Positions 19,000-27,290 of a stretch of 64,000 nucleotides of DNA are shown piece after piece (within the stretch, counting starts at the first letter, position 1; each line of letters begins with the position of its first letter). Source of the stretch: Micromonospora eburnea (GTDB lineage: Bacteria > Actinomycetota > Actinomycetes > Mycobacteriales > Micromonosporaceae). Location of the stretch: contig NZ_FMHY01000002.1 of assembly GCF_900090225.1 (NCBI RefSeq), forward strand, positions 5,146,001 through 5,210,000, in the 5' to 3' direction. The notes below the pieces were generated by a model that ran no database searches, had not been told where the DNA came from, and saw nothing but the letters and a program-made list of their open reading frames with translations. The translations under genes were made by a program, and so were the position numbers.

Positions 19000-20079
19000 T
19001 CAGTACCCGCCGGGCGAGGGAGGTGACGCCGGACGGGCCCGTCGCCGCCGCTCGCCCCGCCAGCTCCCCCGCCGCTCGGCTGCCAGCCGGGCCTCCCGGC
19101 GTCCGCTCTCGTACGCCAGCTCCCGCTGGAGCCGGCGCCAGTTCTCCCAGCGCCGCACGGGCAGCTCACCGCTCTCCAGGGCCGCCCGCACCGCGCAGGC
19201 CGGCTCGGCCTCGTGCGCGCAGTCGGCGTACCGGCAGCCGGCGGCGAGGTCGGCGATGTCCGCGAAAGCCTGGTCCAGGCCGGCCGAGCCGTCCAGCAGG
19301 CCGACCGCCCGGACACCGGGGGTGTCCAGCACCGCGCCGCCGCCGGGGATCGGCACCAGCGCCCGCCAGGTGGTGGTGTGCCGGCCCTTGCCGTCGGAGC
19401 GACGGATCGCCTGGGTACGCATCACCTCCGCCCCGGCGAGCGCGTTGACCAGGCTCGACTTGCCCGCCCCGGACGGGCCCAGCAGGCCGAGCGTCCGCCC
19501 CGGCGAGACGTACGGTCGCAACGGGTCCAGCCCGGTGCCCCGCTCGGCGCTGACCGGCAGCACCGGCACCCCGGGCGCGACGGCGGCGAGCTGGCGGGCG
19601 ACCGCGGCCGGATCGGCCGCCAGGTCCGCCTTGGTGAGCACGACCAGCGGCTCCGCGCCGGACTCGTGGGCCAGGGCGAGCAGCCGTTCGATCCGTGCGG
19701 CGTCCGGCTCGGGGTGCACCGGTTCGACCACCGCGGCGGCGTCGATGTTGGCGGCGAGTATCTGCCCGCTGGCGTCCTTGCCGGCGGTCCGCCGCACCAG
19801 CGCGGTGCGGCGGGGCAGTACCGCCTCCACGGTGACCGGCCCGTCCGGCCAGGTGGCCAGCAGCACCCAGTCACCGGCGCAGGGCAACGCGGTCAGGTCC
19901 CGGGCCGCGGCGGCCAGCACCGCCCCGCCGAGGCTGGCCCGCACCGGCCCCTCCGGTCGCAGCACGGTGCAGATCCCGCGGTCGACCCGGGCCACCCGGC
20001 CCGGGCGGCGTTCGGTGTGTCGGGGTACGTGCGCCGCCCGGTCGGCGTCCCAGCCGAGGGCGGTCAGATCGAGTGTCAT
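19000..20079 (-). CDS. rsgA: Ribosome small-subunit-dependent GTPase A
   Basis: Circularly permuted GTPase that tests late 30S subunit assembly. The 359-residue protein has an N-terminal OB-fold. The permuted G motifs follow in order: G4 VVLTKADL (about 145-152), G5 VSAERG, G1 GPSGAGKSSLVNAL (about 197-210) and G3 DTPGVR. Next comes the zinc-binding Cys-x4-Cys-x-His-x5-Cys segment CRYADCAHEAEPAC. The tail is rich in Arg (RRGSWRGERRRRARP), consistent with rRNA contact. GAGGA precedes the ATG by 4-5 bases. It is the only gene in its unit. The 286 bases upstream, to the next gene, hold nothing I recognise beyond a -10 box for that neighbour. Confidence 0.94.
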   Translation of the reverse strand: MTLDLTALGWDADRAAHVPRHTERRPGRVARVDRGICTVLRPEGPVRASLGGAVLAAAARDLTALPCAGDWVLLATWPDGPVTVEAVLPRRTALVRRTAGKDASGQILAANIDAAAVVEPVHPEPDAARIERLLALAHESGAEPLVVLTKADLAADPAAVARQLAAVAPGVPVLPVSAERGTGLDPLRPYVSPGRTLGLLGPSGAGKSSLVNALAGAEVMRTQAIRRSDGKGRHTTTWRALVPIPGGGAVLDTPGVRAVGLLDGSAGLDQAFADIADLAAGCRYADCAHEAEPACAVRAALESGELPVRRWENWRRLQRELAYESGRREARLAAERRGSWRGERRRRARPASPPSPGGY

Positions 20080-20353
20080 GGGGTCCTCATCGGTGTCGAG
20101 GGGGTTGCTGGTGGGACACGCGTGCTACGACCGGCATGCTCACCACCTCCGCTCCGACTCCCGGTGCCGCGTTCTGCGACGACTCCAGCTCGGCCGGCGG
20201 CCGCAAGTCGGCCTCCGCGCCGCCAGGCGGCGCTGCGGACCGAATGATGGCCGGCCTGACACCGCCCGCGACCTGAAGCCGTTGGGCCGACGGTAGGCCG
20301 TCCGCCGACGCGCCGAAAGCGATTTCCCCGGCGACGCGGCGGTGCCGGACCAC

Positions 20354-20359
20354 TAGGGT
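20354..20359 (+). promoter_or_regulatory. Candidate -10 for a leaderless mycothiol-enzyme gene
   Basis: TAGGGT ends 6 bases before the GTG at 20366, and no Shine-Dalgarno sequence intervenes. The same spacing recurs at several genes in the window. Confidence 0.45.
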
Positions 20360-20365
20360 CGATGC

Positions 20366-21082
20366 GTGACCAGTGATCCGCTGCTGCTGACCGGCGAGTT
20401 GGACGACGCCATGGCCCGGCTGCTGCGTACCGTGGCCGCCTTCGGTGCCGCGGACGTCGCCGCCGCCTCCCCACTGCCGGGCTGGACCCGCGGCCATGTG
20501 CTGACCCACCTGGCCCGCAACGCCGACGGCTTCGTCAACCTACTCACCGCCGCCCGCACCGGCGAGCCCATCCCGATGTACGCCAGCGCCGAGGCCCGGA
20601 CCGCGGACATCGAGGCCGGGGCCGACCGGGCGCCGGCCGATCTCCTCGACGACCTGCGCCGCAGCGCCGAGCGGTTCACGGCGGCGGTCGACGCGATGCC
20701 GGTCGAGGCGTGGGCGGCCACCGTGCAGACCCGGCGCGGCCCATGGCCGGCGGCCACGCTGGTGTGGGGGCGGCTGCGGGAGGTCGAGGTGCACCACGTC
20801 GACCTGGCCGCCGGTTACCGGCCGGCCGACTGGCCGGACGCGTTCGCCCAGCGGCTGCTGCACGAGGTGGCGACCGGGCTGGCCGACCATCCCGAAGCGC
20901 CGGCCATGGTGCTGCGCTTCGACGGCGTCCGCCACAGGATCGTCGTGGGCGAGCCCGCAGGGGCGCCCACGATCACCGGCACCGCGCCGGAACTCGCCGC
21001 CTGGCTGATCGGCCGCAGCGCCGGCGAGGAGCTCACCGTCACCCCCGACGGTCCCCTGCCGACCCCACCGGAATGGATCTGA
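20366..21082 (+). CDS. Maleylpyruvate isomerase/mycothiol-dependent enzyme family (DinB-like)
   Basis: Belongs to the DinB/mycothiol-maleylpyruvate isomerase superfamily, metal-binding four-helix-bundle enzymes that in actinobacteria use mycothiol as thiol cofactor. The substrate is not predictable. The 238-residue protein shows PLPGWTRGHVLTHLARNADG (about 33-52), where the first metal-binding His lies, and REVEVHHVDLAAGYRPADWP (about 138-157) with the His pair. A C-terminal alpha/beta domain ends in GRSAGEELTVTPDGPLP. All three metal-ligand positions are present. The MBL-fold gene starts 7 bases after its stop, so the two are probably an operon. Confidence 0.85.
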   Translation: MTSDPLLLTGELDDAMARLLRTVAAFGAADVAAASPLPGWTRGHVLTHLARNADGFVNLLTAARTGEPIPMYASAEARTADIEAGADRAPADLLDDLRRSAERFTAAVDAMPVEAWAATVQTRRGPWPAATLVWGRLREVEVHHVDLAAGYRPADWPDAFAQRLLHEVATGLADHPEAPAMVLRFDGVRHRIVVGEPAGAPTITGTAPELAAWLIGRSAGEELTVTPDGPLPTPPEWI

Positions 21083-21088
21083 GTCACC

Positions 21089-21742
21089 ATGACCTACACC
21101 GGAGACGTCACGCCCGGCGGCGCGCCGGCCGTCCGCGAACTCGACCGGCTCACCATCACCAAGGTGTCGGTGGGGCCGATGGACAACAACGCCTACCTGC
21201 TGCGCTGCCGCGACAGCGGCGAGCAGGTGCTGATCGACGCCGCGAACGAGGCGCCCCGCCTGCTCGAACTGGTCGGTGACGGCGGCCTGGCCGCGGTGGT
21301 CACCACGCACCGGCACATGGACCACTGGGTGGCCCTGGAGGAGGTCGTCGCCAAGACCGGTGCCCGGGCGCTGGCGCACGCCGACGACGCCGAGGGGCTG
21401 CCGATCGACGTCGAGCCGCTGCACGAGGGCGACACGGTCACGGTCGGGGACTGCGCCCTGGAGGTGATCCACCTCAAGGGGCACACCCCGGGCTCGGTCG
21501 CGCTGCTCTACCGCGATCCGGCCGGCGTTCCGCACCTGTTCACCGGCGACTCCCTGTTTCCCGGCGGGGTCGGCAACACCGAGCAGGACCCGGAACGGTT
21601 CGGGCAGCTCATCGACGACGTCGAGCACAAGCTGTTCGACCGGCTGCCGGACGAGACCTGGTTCTACCCGGGGCACGGCAGGGACAGCACGCTCGGCGCG
21701 GAGCGGCCCGCGCTGCCGCAGTGGCGGGCCCGCGGCTGGTGA
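21089..21742 (+). CDS. MBL-fold hydrolase (glyoxalase II-like)
   Basis: Cytoplasmic metallo-beta-lactamase-fold hydrolase. The 217-residue protein has the metal-binding motif THRHMDHW (about 71-78), a second His in HLKGHTPGSVALLY (about 129-142), the bridging Asp in LFTGDSLFPGGVG, and the last His in YPGHGRDSTLG. This is the complete ligand set for two metal ions. The layout resembles glyoxalase II or mycothiol-thioester hydrolases. Its pairing with a mycothiol-type enzyme suggests that it cleaves a thiol conjugate, but that is inference from context. Confidence 0.88.
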   Translation: MTYTGDVTPGGAPAVRELDRLTITKVSVGPMDNNAYLLRCRDSGEQVLIDAANEAPRLLELVGDGGLAAVVTTHRHMDHWVALEEVVAKTGARALAHADDAEGLPIDVEPLHEGDTVTVGDCALEVIHLKGHTPGSVALLYRDPAGVPHLFTGDSLFPGGVGNTEQDPERFGQLIDDVEHKLFDRLPDETWFYPGHGRDSTLGAERPALPQWRARGW

Positions 21743-21767
21743 CCGACCAGCCGCCACGAGTCCGGAC

Positions 21768-21795
21768 GGCCGGCGGTGGTCAGGACCCGCCGGCC
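21768..21795. terminator. Terminator hairpin between MBL-fold and DedA genes
   Basis: GGCCGGCGG (21768-21776) and CCGCCGGCC (21787-21795) are perfectly complementary around a 10-base loop, between two convergent genes. There is no U-tract. Confidence 0.7.
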
Positions 21796-21808
21796 AGGCC
21801 CGGCCCGC

Positions 21809-22432
21809 TCAGGAGGCGACGTCCGCGCCGGTCATCGCGCGGAGCCGGCGCCGGGTGCCGATCAGCACCGGACCGGCGAGCAGCAGCCCGACCGCCATGG
21901 TGAGCACCGCCGGGCTCGGCGCCCCGGGCAGCAGCCCGGTCAGCGCCCGCGCGGTGGTGCCGAGCACCACGTAGAGGCCGGCCCAGAGCACCGCGCCGAG
22001 CGCGGCGCACGACACGAACCTGCGGTACGACATCCGCAGCCCGCCGGCGGCCAGGGGCAGCAGCGCGTTGAACACCGGCAGGAACGGCGCCACCAGCACC
22101 ATCCGGCCGCCGCCGCGGCTCAGGATCGCCTCGGCGGCCGCCCAACGCGACTCGCCGATCCAGCCGCCCACCCGGCTGCGCCGCAGCCGCTCGCCCCAGC
22201 GCCGCCCGGCCAGGAAACTCAGCGACCAGCCGGCGAGGCAGCCGGCCACCACCGCCGCGACGGTGGCCGGCCCGCTCGCCGGCCGGCCGCCAACGACCGC
22301 GGCGAGCACCGCGGCGTCGCCGGGCACGAGCACGCCGAGCAGCGGTACGGCGTCGGCGAGCATGACCAGGCCGAGCATCCCCATCAGCAGACTGGTGGGG
22401 AGATCCCCGATCCGGGCCAGCAGATCCGTCAT
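21809..22432 (-). CDS. DedA-family membrane protein
   Basis: DedA proteins are polytopic membrane proteins of the VTT superfamily. Some act as polyprenyl-phosphate or phospholipid flippases. The 207-residue product has about five hydrophobic segments, the LGVLVPGDAAVLAAVVGG re-entrant region (about 32-49), and a second LLPLAAGGLRMSYRRFVSCAALGAVLW region. In typical members the membrane motif around residue 110 reads GR-x-P-x-x-R. Here it reads VAPFLPVFNALLPLAAGG, so two arginines usual for the family appear replaced by Ala and Asn. Function may therefore differ. The ATG at 22432 fits the conserved N-terminus (TDLLARIGDLPTSLL). Confidence 0.85.
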   Translation of the reverse strand: MTDLLARIGDLPTSLLMGMLGLVMLADAVPLLGVLVPGDAAVLAAVVGGRPASGPATVAAVVAGCLAGWSLSFLAGRRWGERLRRSRVGGWIGESRWAAAEAILSRGGGRMVLVAPFLPVFNALLPLAAGGLRMSYRRFVSCAALGAVLWAGLYVVLGTTARALTGLLPGAPSPAVLTMAVGLLLAGPVLIGTRRRLRAMTGADVAS

Positions 22433-22530
22433 GCCCGCGACCCTACTCAGCAACGGGCCGCGCGCACATCCGGTCCGATCCCCCACCTGTCCCCTGATTC
22501 CGGCTCGGGGTCGTCCCCACGCCGTCGCGT

Positions 22531-23217
22531 TCAGCGGGGGCGCAGCACCTGGACCCGGCGTACCGGGGAGTCCACCGAAGGCTCGGTGGTGGGCACCGGG
22601 TAGCTGGCCACCACCTCCAGCCGGCCGGGTGGCAGGTGTCCCCGGTCCGGATCGCCGACCAGCACCTCGACGCCCCGGTCGGCGGCCCGTTGCAGGAACG
22701 GCAGCACCCGCTCGGCCAGCGCCGCCTCGTAGAGCACGTCGCCGGCCAGCAGCAGGTCGGTGGGCACGGTGGCGTCCAGCAGGTCGTCGCCGGTGGCCGC
22801 CACGTCCACCCGGTTGGCTTGCGCGTTGAGCGTGACGGCGGCGACCGCGTACGGGTCGATGTCGTTGGCGACCACCCGGTCGGCGCCGGCGAGCGCGGCG
22901 GCGATGGCCACCAGCCCGGATCCGGCGGCCAGGTCGAGCACCCGCCGGCCGGCGGCCAACTCGGGGTGGTCGAGCAGGTGGCGGGCCAGCGCCTGCCCAC
23001 CGGCCCAGACCGAGGCCCAGTACGGCGGTGGCAACGGGCGGCCGGCCGCCGCCTCCATCCGGGCCCACCAGAGGATCGCGTCCTCGGCGAGGTGCAGCCG
23101 TACCTCGGGCACGAACGGCGGGGCGACCAGCCGGAGGCGGTCCGGGCCGCCGCCGGGCGCGGCGATCTCCCGTTCCAGGTCGGCCAGCGCCGTCTGTGCC
23201 CCCACCGGGGAAAGCAT
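22531..23217 (-). CDS. Class I SAM-dependent methyltransferase (small-molecule/NNMT- or PrmA-like)
   Basis: Predicted cytoplasmic methyltransferase of unknown substrate. The product (228 residues from the chosen start) has PYWASVWAGGQALARHLLDHP, motif I VLDLAAGSGLVAIAAALAGA, motif II VVANDIDPYAVAAV, and motif IV LLLAGDVLYEAALAERVLPFL. The PYWA-x-W-x-GG segment before motif I is typical of the METTL/nicotinamide N-methyltransferase-like group often annotated near PrmA. The start is uncertain: ATG 23217 (LSPVGAQTALADLE) has no clear ribosome-binding site, and a GTG at 23268 would add 17 basic residues. Confidence 0.82.
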   Translation of the reverse strand: MLSPVGAQTALADLEREIAAPGGGPDRLRLVAPPFVPEVRLHLAEDAILWWARMEAAAGRPLPPPYWASVWAGGQALARHLLDHPELAAGRRVLDLAAGSGLVAIAAALAGADRVVANDIDPYAVAAVTLNAQANRVDVAATGDDLLDATVPTDLLLAGDVLYEAALAERVLPFLQRAADRGVEVLVGDPDRGHLPPGRLEVVASYPVPTTEPSVDSPVRRVQVLRPR

Positions 23218-23384
23218 GCCGGGTGCCGGCCGGGCGCGGAGGGATTTTCCCGCTCGGGGCGTATTCACGAGGCGCGCCGGCACTTCCGCCAGCGGATCCC
23301 GGTTCGGACGGTTACTGTCGAGAAGGTACAGGGGCGAGCATCGGCCACGGCCGGTGCTCACCCGCTTTGAACAGGGAGAGACGC

Positions 23385-23588
23385 ATGGCAACCGGCACGG
23401 TCAAGTGGTTCAACTCGGAAAAGGGCTTCGGCTTCATTGAGCAGGACGGCGGGGGGCCCGACGTGTTCGTCCACTACTCGGCCATCCAGAGCAGCGGCTA
23501 CCGGGAGCTGCAGGAGGGCCAGAAGGTCGAGTTCGAGGTGACCCAGGGGCAGAAGGGTCCGCAGGCGGACAACGTCCACCCGCTGTAG
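23385..23588 (+). CDS. Cold-shock protein (CspA family)
   Basis: Single cold-shock domain that binds single-stranded RNA or DNA as an RNA chaperone. The 67-residue protein has both RNP motifs, KGFGFIEQ (RNP1) and VFVHYSAI (RNP2), in a five-strand OB-fold. The N-terminus ATGTVKWFNSEKG is canonical. GGGAGAG lies 5-6 bases upstream of the ATG. It is monocistronic and followed by a GC hairpin. Confidence 0.96.
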   Translation: MATGTVKWFNSEKGFGFIEQDGGGPDVFVHYSAIQSSGYRELQEGQKVEFEVTQGQKGPQADNVHPL

Positions 23589-23598
23589 TTCCGTGCCG

Positions 23599-23630
23599 GC
23601 GGCGGCGGTCGGAGGCCCGGCCGCCGCCGC
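23599..23630. terminator. Terminator hairpin between csp and MFS genes
   Basis: GCGGCGGCGG (23599-23608) pairs with CCGCCGCCGC (23621-23630), extended by a T-G wobble and a C-G pair. It separates convergent genes. Confidence 0.65.
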
Positions 23631-23639
23631 AGCGCATGC

Positions 23640-24926
23640 TCAGACCGGGGTCGTCGGCAGGTCACGACGCCGCCGCAGCGGCCCGACCAGCATGATCAGC
23701 GGGGTCAGCGCCAGCCAGGCGGTCATCACCCGGATCGCCCCGGCCGGTCCCCACGCCGCGCCGAGCGCGCCGGCCAGCACGGCGGCCAGCGGGATGGTCC
23801 CGTAGTTCAGCAGATGCATGCTCACCGTCACCCGCCCCAGCAGGGCGTGCGGGGTGTACGTCTGCCGGAAACTGCCCTTGACCACGTTGCCCACGGCGAC
23901 TCCCAGGCTGACCAGCGCGCCGCCGAACACGAGCCAGGCCACCCGCGGGCCCGGACCCGCCAGCGGGATGAGCAGCGCGGGCGGTCCGGTGGTCCCGGCG
24001 GCGAGCAGCAACGCGCGGGCGGAGCCGAGCCGGCGGGCCAGGACGGTGGCGAGGCCGGCGCCGACGATCCCGCCCACACTGGCCAGTCCGACCAGCAGGC
24101 CGACCAGCCCCGCCGGAAGTCCCGCAGAGCGGACCAGGAAGACCACCAGGACGGCCTGGTAGCCGGCGAGCCCGATGTTGCTGGCCGCCCCGAACACCGT
24201 CAGCACCCGCAGGTACGGGTCCCGGACGACGAACCGCAGTCCGTCCGCCACCTCGCGCCGTAATGAGGAGGGTCCGTCGCGGCGGGCGGGCCGCGGCTCG
24301 ACCGTCCGGATGCGCCCCAGGCAGGCGGCGGAGACCAGGAAGCTCAGCGCGTCGAGCAGCACCGCGGCCACCGCACCGGCGAGTTGGGCGATCAGGCCGG
24401 CCAGCCCGGGGCCGACGAGGTAGCTCGCGGTCTGCGTGGCGTGCAGCTTCGCGTTCCCCTCCGGCACCTGCTCGGGCCGCAGCAGGGTGGGCAGGTAGAC
24501 CTGGTCGGCGGTTTCGAAGAAGACCCGGGCCAGGCCGGCGCCCAGCGCCACGACGAGGAGCTGGCCGACGGTGAGCACGTCGAGCACGGCGGCCACCGGG
24601 ACGCTGAGGAACAGCGCCGCCGAGACCAGGTCACAGGCGATCATCAGCGGGCGGCGGCGGACCCGGTCCACCCAGGCCCCGGCGGGCAGCCCGAACAGCA
24701 GCCACGGCAGCCAGGCCGCCGCGGTGAGGAACGCCACCTGGAACGTGGTCGCGTCCAGCACCGACACCGCGGCCAGCGGCAGCGCCACGGCGGTCACGTT
24801 GCTGCCGAGGGCGCTGACCGTCTGGCCGGCCCAGAGCAGCCGGAAGTCGCGGTGCCGGAACAGGCCGCCGCGTCGCCGCAGCACCGGCGTACGCGCCGGC
24901 GCGGCCTCGGCGAACGGGGCGGTCAC
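23640..24926 (-). CDS. MFS transporter (MFS_3/EntS-like drug or siderophore exporter)
   Basis: Proton-driven exporter with 12 predicted membrane segments in 428 residues. Family marks are the N-terminal FRHRDFRLLWAGQTVSALGS and the loop 2-3 motif GLPAGAWVDRVRRRPLMI (G-x3-D-x2-RR). The central PTLLRPEQVPEGNAKLHATQ motif is conserved in the MFS_3/EntS group. The substrate cannot be told from sequence. Its ATG overlaps the stop of the upstream ArsR-type regulator by four bases (ATGA, 24923-24926), so the regulator very probably controls this exporter. Confidence 0.92.
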   Translation of the reverse strand: MTAPFAEAAPARTPVLRRRGGLFRHRDFRLLWAGQTVSALGSNVTAVALPLAAVSVLDATTFQVAFLTAAAWLPWLLFGLPAGAWVDRVRRRPLMIACDLVSAALFLSVPVAAVLDVLTVGQLLVVALGAGLARVFFETADQVYLPTLLRPEQVPEGNAKLHATQTASYLVGPGLAGLIAQLAGAVAAVLLDALSFLVSAACLGRIRTVEPRPARRDGPSSLRREVADGLRFVVRDPYLRVLTVFGAASNIGLAGYQAVLVVFLVRSAGLPAGLVGLLVGLASVGGIVGAGLATVLARRLGSARALLLAAGTTGPPALLIPLAGPGPRVAWLVFGGALVSLGVAVGNVVKGSFRQTYTPHALLGRVTVSMHLLNYGTIPLAAVLAGALGAAWGPAGAIRVMTAWLALTPLIMLVGPLRRRRDLPTTPV

Positions 24927-25498
24927 GGCTGCCCTGGGACGCCGTGCGCGAACAGGAAGACCGGTTCCCGCCGTCGCCCGTCGTCCGGGACCGGCCGCTC
25001 GGCCCAGCGGGTGAACAGCGCGGTCACCTCGCGCTCCAGCTCGGCCAGTTCCTCGGGCGTCAGGTGCAACCAGCGGTCGGTGCTGAACGGCCCGTCACCC
25101 CAGGCGGCGTGGACCTCGTCGGGGGCGGCATGCCAGTCCCGGACGAGAGCGACGTGCCGATCGAGGTTGAGCGAGTTGGCGGCGTCGGCCGCCGCGCGGG
25201 CGGCGGGGTCGCCGTCGAAGTCGGTCTGGGACCAGCGCACCCCGCGGTTACGCAGCCGCCACCAGCGTTCCCGGCGGTCCCGGGCCAGTTCGGGCGCCTC
25301 GTCCACCAGTTCGGCCACGGCCAGCACCTTCAGGTGGTGGCTGACGTTGGCCGGCGCCTGGCCGGTCCGCTCGGCGAGCTGGCCGACCGTCGACGGGCCG
25401 TAGACCTTGAGCACGTCCATGAGGCGGCGACGCAACGGATGGGCGAGCGCCGCGAGGACGCGGGAGTCGGTGACGTGCCGGACCTCGGAATTCTCCAT
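24923..25498 (-). CDS. ArsR-type winged-helix regulator of the adjacent MFS exporter
   Basis: DNA-binding repressor with an N-terminal winged helix and a helical C-terminal ligand or dimer domain. In the 191-residue protein the HTH core is RVLAALAHPLRRRLMDVLKV (about 14-33) followed by STVGQLAERTGQAPANVSHHLKVLA (about 36-60, quoted here only as the recognition region) and the wing WWRLRNRGVRW. No metal-binding CVC motif is seen, so the inducer is probably an organic molecule. The ATG at 25498 is chosen since the protein core begins soon after. A highly symmetric four-half-site element lies 17 bases upstream, consistent with autoregulation. It forms an operon with the MFS gene. Confidence 0.9.
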   Translation of the reverse strand: MENSEVRHVTDSRVLAALAHPLRRRLMDVLKVYGPSTVGQLAERTGQAPANVSHHLKVLAVAELVDEAPELARDRRERWWRLRNRGVRWSQTDFDGDPAARAAADAANSLNLDRHVALVRDWHAAPDEVHAAWGDGPFSTDRWLHLTPEELAELEREVTALFTRWAERPVPDDGRRREPVFLFAHGVPGQP

Positions 25499-25514
25499 GC
25501 GCAGACTCTGACAT

Positions 25515-25546
25515 CCGCAAGAAACATTGCGCAAGAGCTATTGCGG
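25515..25546. promoter_or_regulatory. Candidate operator of the ArsR-MFS operon
   Basis: CCGCAA (25515-25520), TTGCGCAA (25527-25534) and TTGCGG (25541-25546) are separated by 6 bases each and are symmetric about 25530/25531. This gives four TTGCG half-sites in a 32-base palindrome just upstream of the regulator gene. Two dimers could bind side by side. Confidence 0.7.
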
Positions 25547-25632
25547 AAGTGTTCGCGGCCGACGACACGGCGCGGTGCGGCGACCGGATCGAGAGGCCGG
25601 CAGCCGGGACAGTTCGTCGCGGCAGCGGGCGA

Positions 25633-27288
25633 CTACGGGCGAGCGGTGGACGGCGACGGCGCGAGCGGGAGCACGATGGCCGACGGATGCGCCGGGTCGT
25701 GCAGGATCTCCCGCCAACCAGCCCGAAGAGTGACGGCGGTGCCGAGCGGCTCCCCCGTTCCCGGGTTGCGCGCGTAGCGCGGATGGGCACCGCCGGAGAC
25801 CTGGACCCGTAGCCGGTGCCCGGACGCGAGGCGGTGCGCCGCCGGCCAGAGGGTGACCGGCACCCGGACCACGCCGGAGGGGTCGGCCGGGAATCGGCCG
25901 GGGGCGACCCGGACCAGGCCGTCGCAGACGTTCCACGACCGGCCCCGCCGATCCACGTCACAGAGCCGTACGAAGACGTCCAGGTAGGACAACTCGCTAC
26001 GGAGGTGGACCTCGGCGTGGACCGGGCCGAGTACCTCGACCGGCGCGTCCAGCGGGGCGCTGGTGTAGGTCAACACGTCCGGCCGGGCCTCCACGGGCCG
26101 GTTGTCCACCTTGCCGGCCCGCTGGGCGACCAGCAGCGGCCCGCCGAGCGACGGGGTGGGGTCGGCCGGGTCGTACCAGATCCGGTCGGGTGGCGACGGG
26201 GTCGGCGCGGCGGTGCCGAGGGCCCGGTCGGCGTGCAGGTGCCAGCGGGTCGGTACGGCCGGCGGCGGCCAGTCGGGCAGGTCCCGCCAGCCGCCGCCGT
26301 CACCGCCGACGTGCACCCGCACCGGGGCGCGGGGCGGCGCCGGGCGGCCGGCCAGATGCTCGTCCAGCCAGTCGAGGCCCTCGCGGAGGGCCGCCACGAG
26401 CAGCCCCGGGCTGCCGTGGGTCCACGGGCCGACGGCCAGCCGGGGCCGGGCGCCCGCCGCGCGGAGCCGGACGTAGTCGTCGAGCTGGGCCGGGAGGAAG
26501 ATGTCCTGCCAACCGCTGACCATCAACACCGGTGCGCGCACCTCGGCGATGCGGTCGCCGAAGACGCGAGGCCGCCAGTAGTCCGCGTCGGGGGTGTGGT
26601 GGCGCAGCCACTCCTGGAAGAACGGCACGGTCACCCCGGTGGCGATCCGGTCGGCCTCGGCCAGCGGTAGGTGGGTCAGCGCCCGGACCAGCCGCGGCTG
26701 CCCCCGCCGCAGTTCCCACTGCCGGGCCAGCCACGGCACGGTCTGCGCCTGGAGCAGCTCCGCCCAGGTCAGCACGGTGTCCAGGGAGAACGACTCACCC
26801 GCGTACGTCGAGTCCCGGGTGGCCGAGGCCGTCGCCACCGCGACCATCGCGCGCAGCTCGTCGGCCGCTTCGGCGGCGAGCGCCCACTGCACAAAGCCCT
26901 GGTAGCTGGCGCCGAACATGCCGAACACCCCGGACCACCAGCGCTGCCGGCGCAGCCAGTCGAGGGTGTCCAGTCCGTCGTCGCGTTCGTGCACCAGCGG
27001 CGCGAACTCCCCGCCGGAGCCGTGCGTGCCCCGGCAGGACTGGATCACCACGTGGTAGCCGCGTTCGGCGGTGAGCCGGCCCAGCAGCCGCATCGGCCCG
27101 CCCCGCCCGTACGGGGTGCGGATCAGCACGGCGGGCGCGCCCGGCAGGTCCGGGGCGTAGTGGTCGGTGCGGAGCGTGACGCCGTCGCGGACCCGGACCG
27201 GGATGTCCCGGGTCACCGCGATCCGCCGGATCCGCGCGGCGGGCAGCCGCAGCGCCGTGGTGGCGAGCCGGGTGACGAGCCGGTCCAC
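25633..27288 (-). CDS. CocE/NonD-family hydrolase (peptidase S15-like)
   Basis: Alpha/beta-hydrolase of the Xaa-Pro dipeptidyl-peptidase/cocaine-esterase group, likely an esterase or acyl-peptide hydrolase. The 551-residue protein has RDIPVRVRDGVTLRTDHYAP at the start of the core, the nucleophile Ser in FGASYQGFVQW (about 124-134), the acid Asp in SGWQDIFLPAQL and the His in GPWTHGSPG. A C-terminal jelly-roll domain ends in PHRYARNPGTGE-like sequence (AHPRYARNPGTGEP). The triad is complete, and no signal peptide is evident. Its start lies only 2 bases after the MarR stop, so it is probably co-transcribed with the MarR regulator. Confidence 0.9.
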   Translation of the reverse strand: MDRLVTRLATTALRLPAARIRRIAVTRDIPVRVRDGVTLRTDHYAPDLPGAPAVLIRTPYGRGGPMRLLGRLTAERGYHVVIQSCRGTHGSGGEFAPLVHERDDGLDTLDWLRRQRWWSGVFGMFGASYQGFVQWALAAEAADELRAMVAVATASATRDSTYAGESFSLDTVLTWAELLQAQTVPWLARQWELRRGQPRLVRALTHLPLAEADRIATGVTVPFFQEWLRHHTPDADYWRPRVFGDRIAEVRAPVLMVSGWQDIFLPAQLDDYVRLRAAGARPRLAVGPWTHGSPGLLVAALREGLDWLDEHLAGRPAPPRAPVRVHVGGDGGGWRDLPDWPPPAVPTRWHLHADRALGTAAPTPSPPDRIWYDPADPTPSLGGPLLVAQRAGKVDNRPVEARPDVLTYTSAPLDAPVEVLGPVHAEVHLRSELSYLDVFVRLCDVDRRGRSWNVCDGLVRVAPGRFPADPSGVVRVPVTLWPAAHRLASGHRLRVQVSGGAHPRYARNPGTGEPLGTAVTLRAGWREILHDPAHPSAIVLPLAPSPSTARP

Positions 27289-27290
27289 GG

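Noticed and set aside
20087..20509. Small minus-strand gene between rsgA and the mycothiol enzyme
   Set aside because: It overlaps the start and promoter of the mycothiol-enzyme gene and has no motif or ribosome-binding site.
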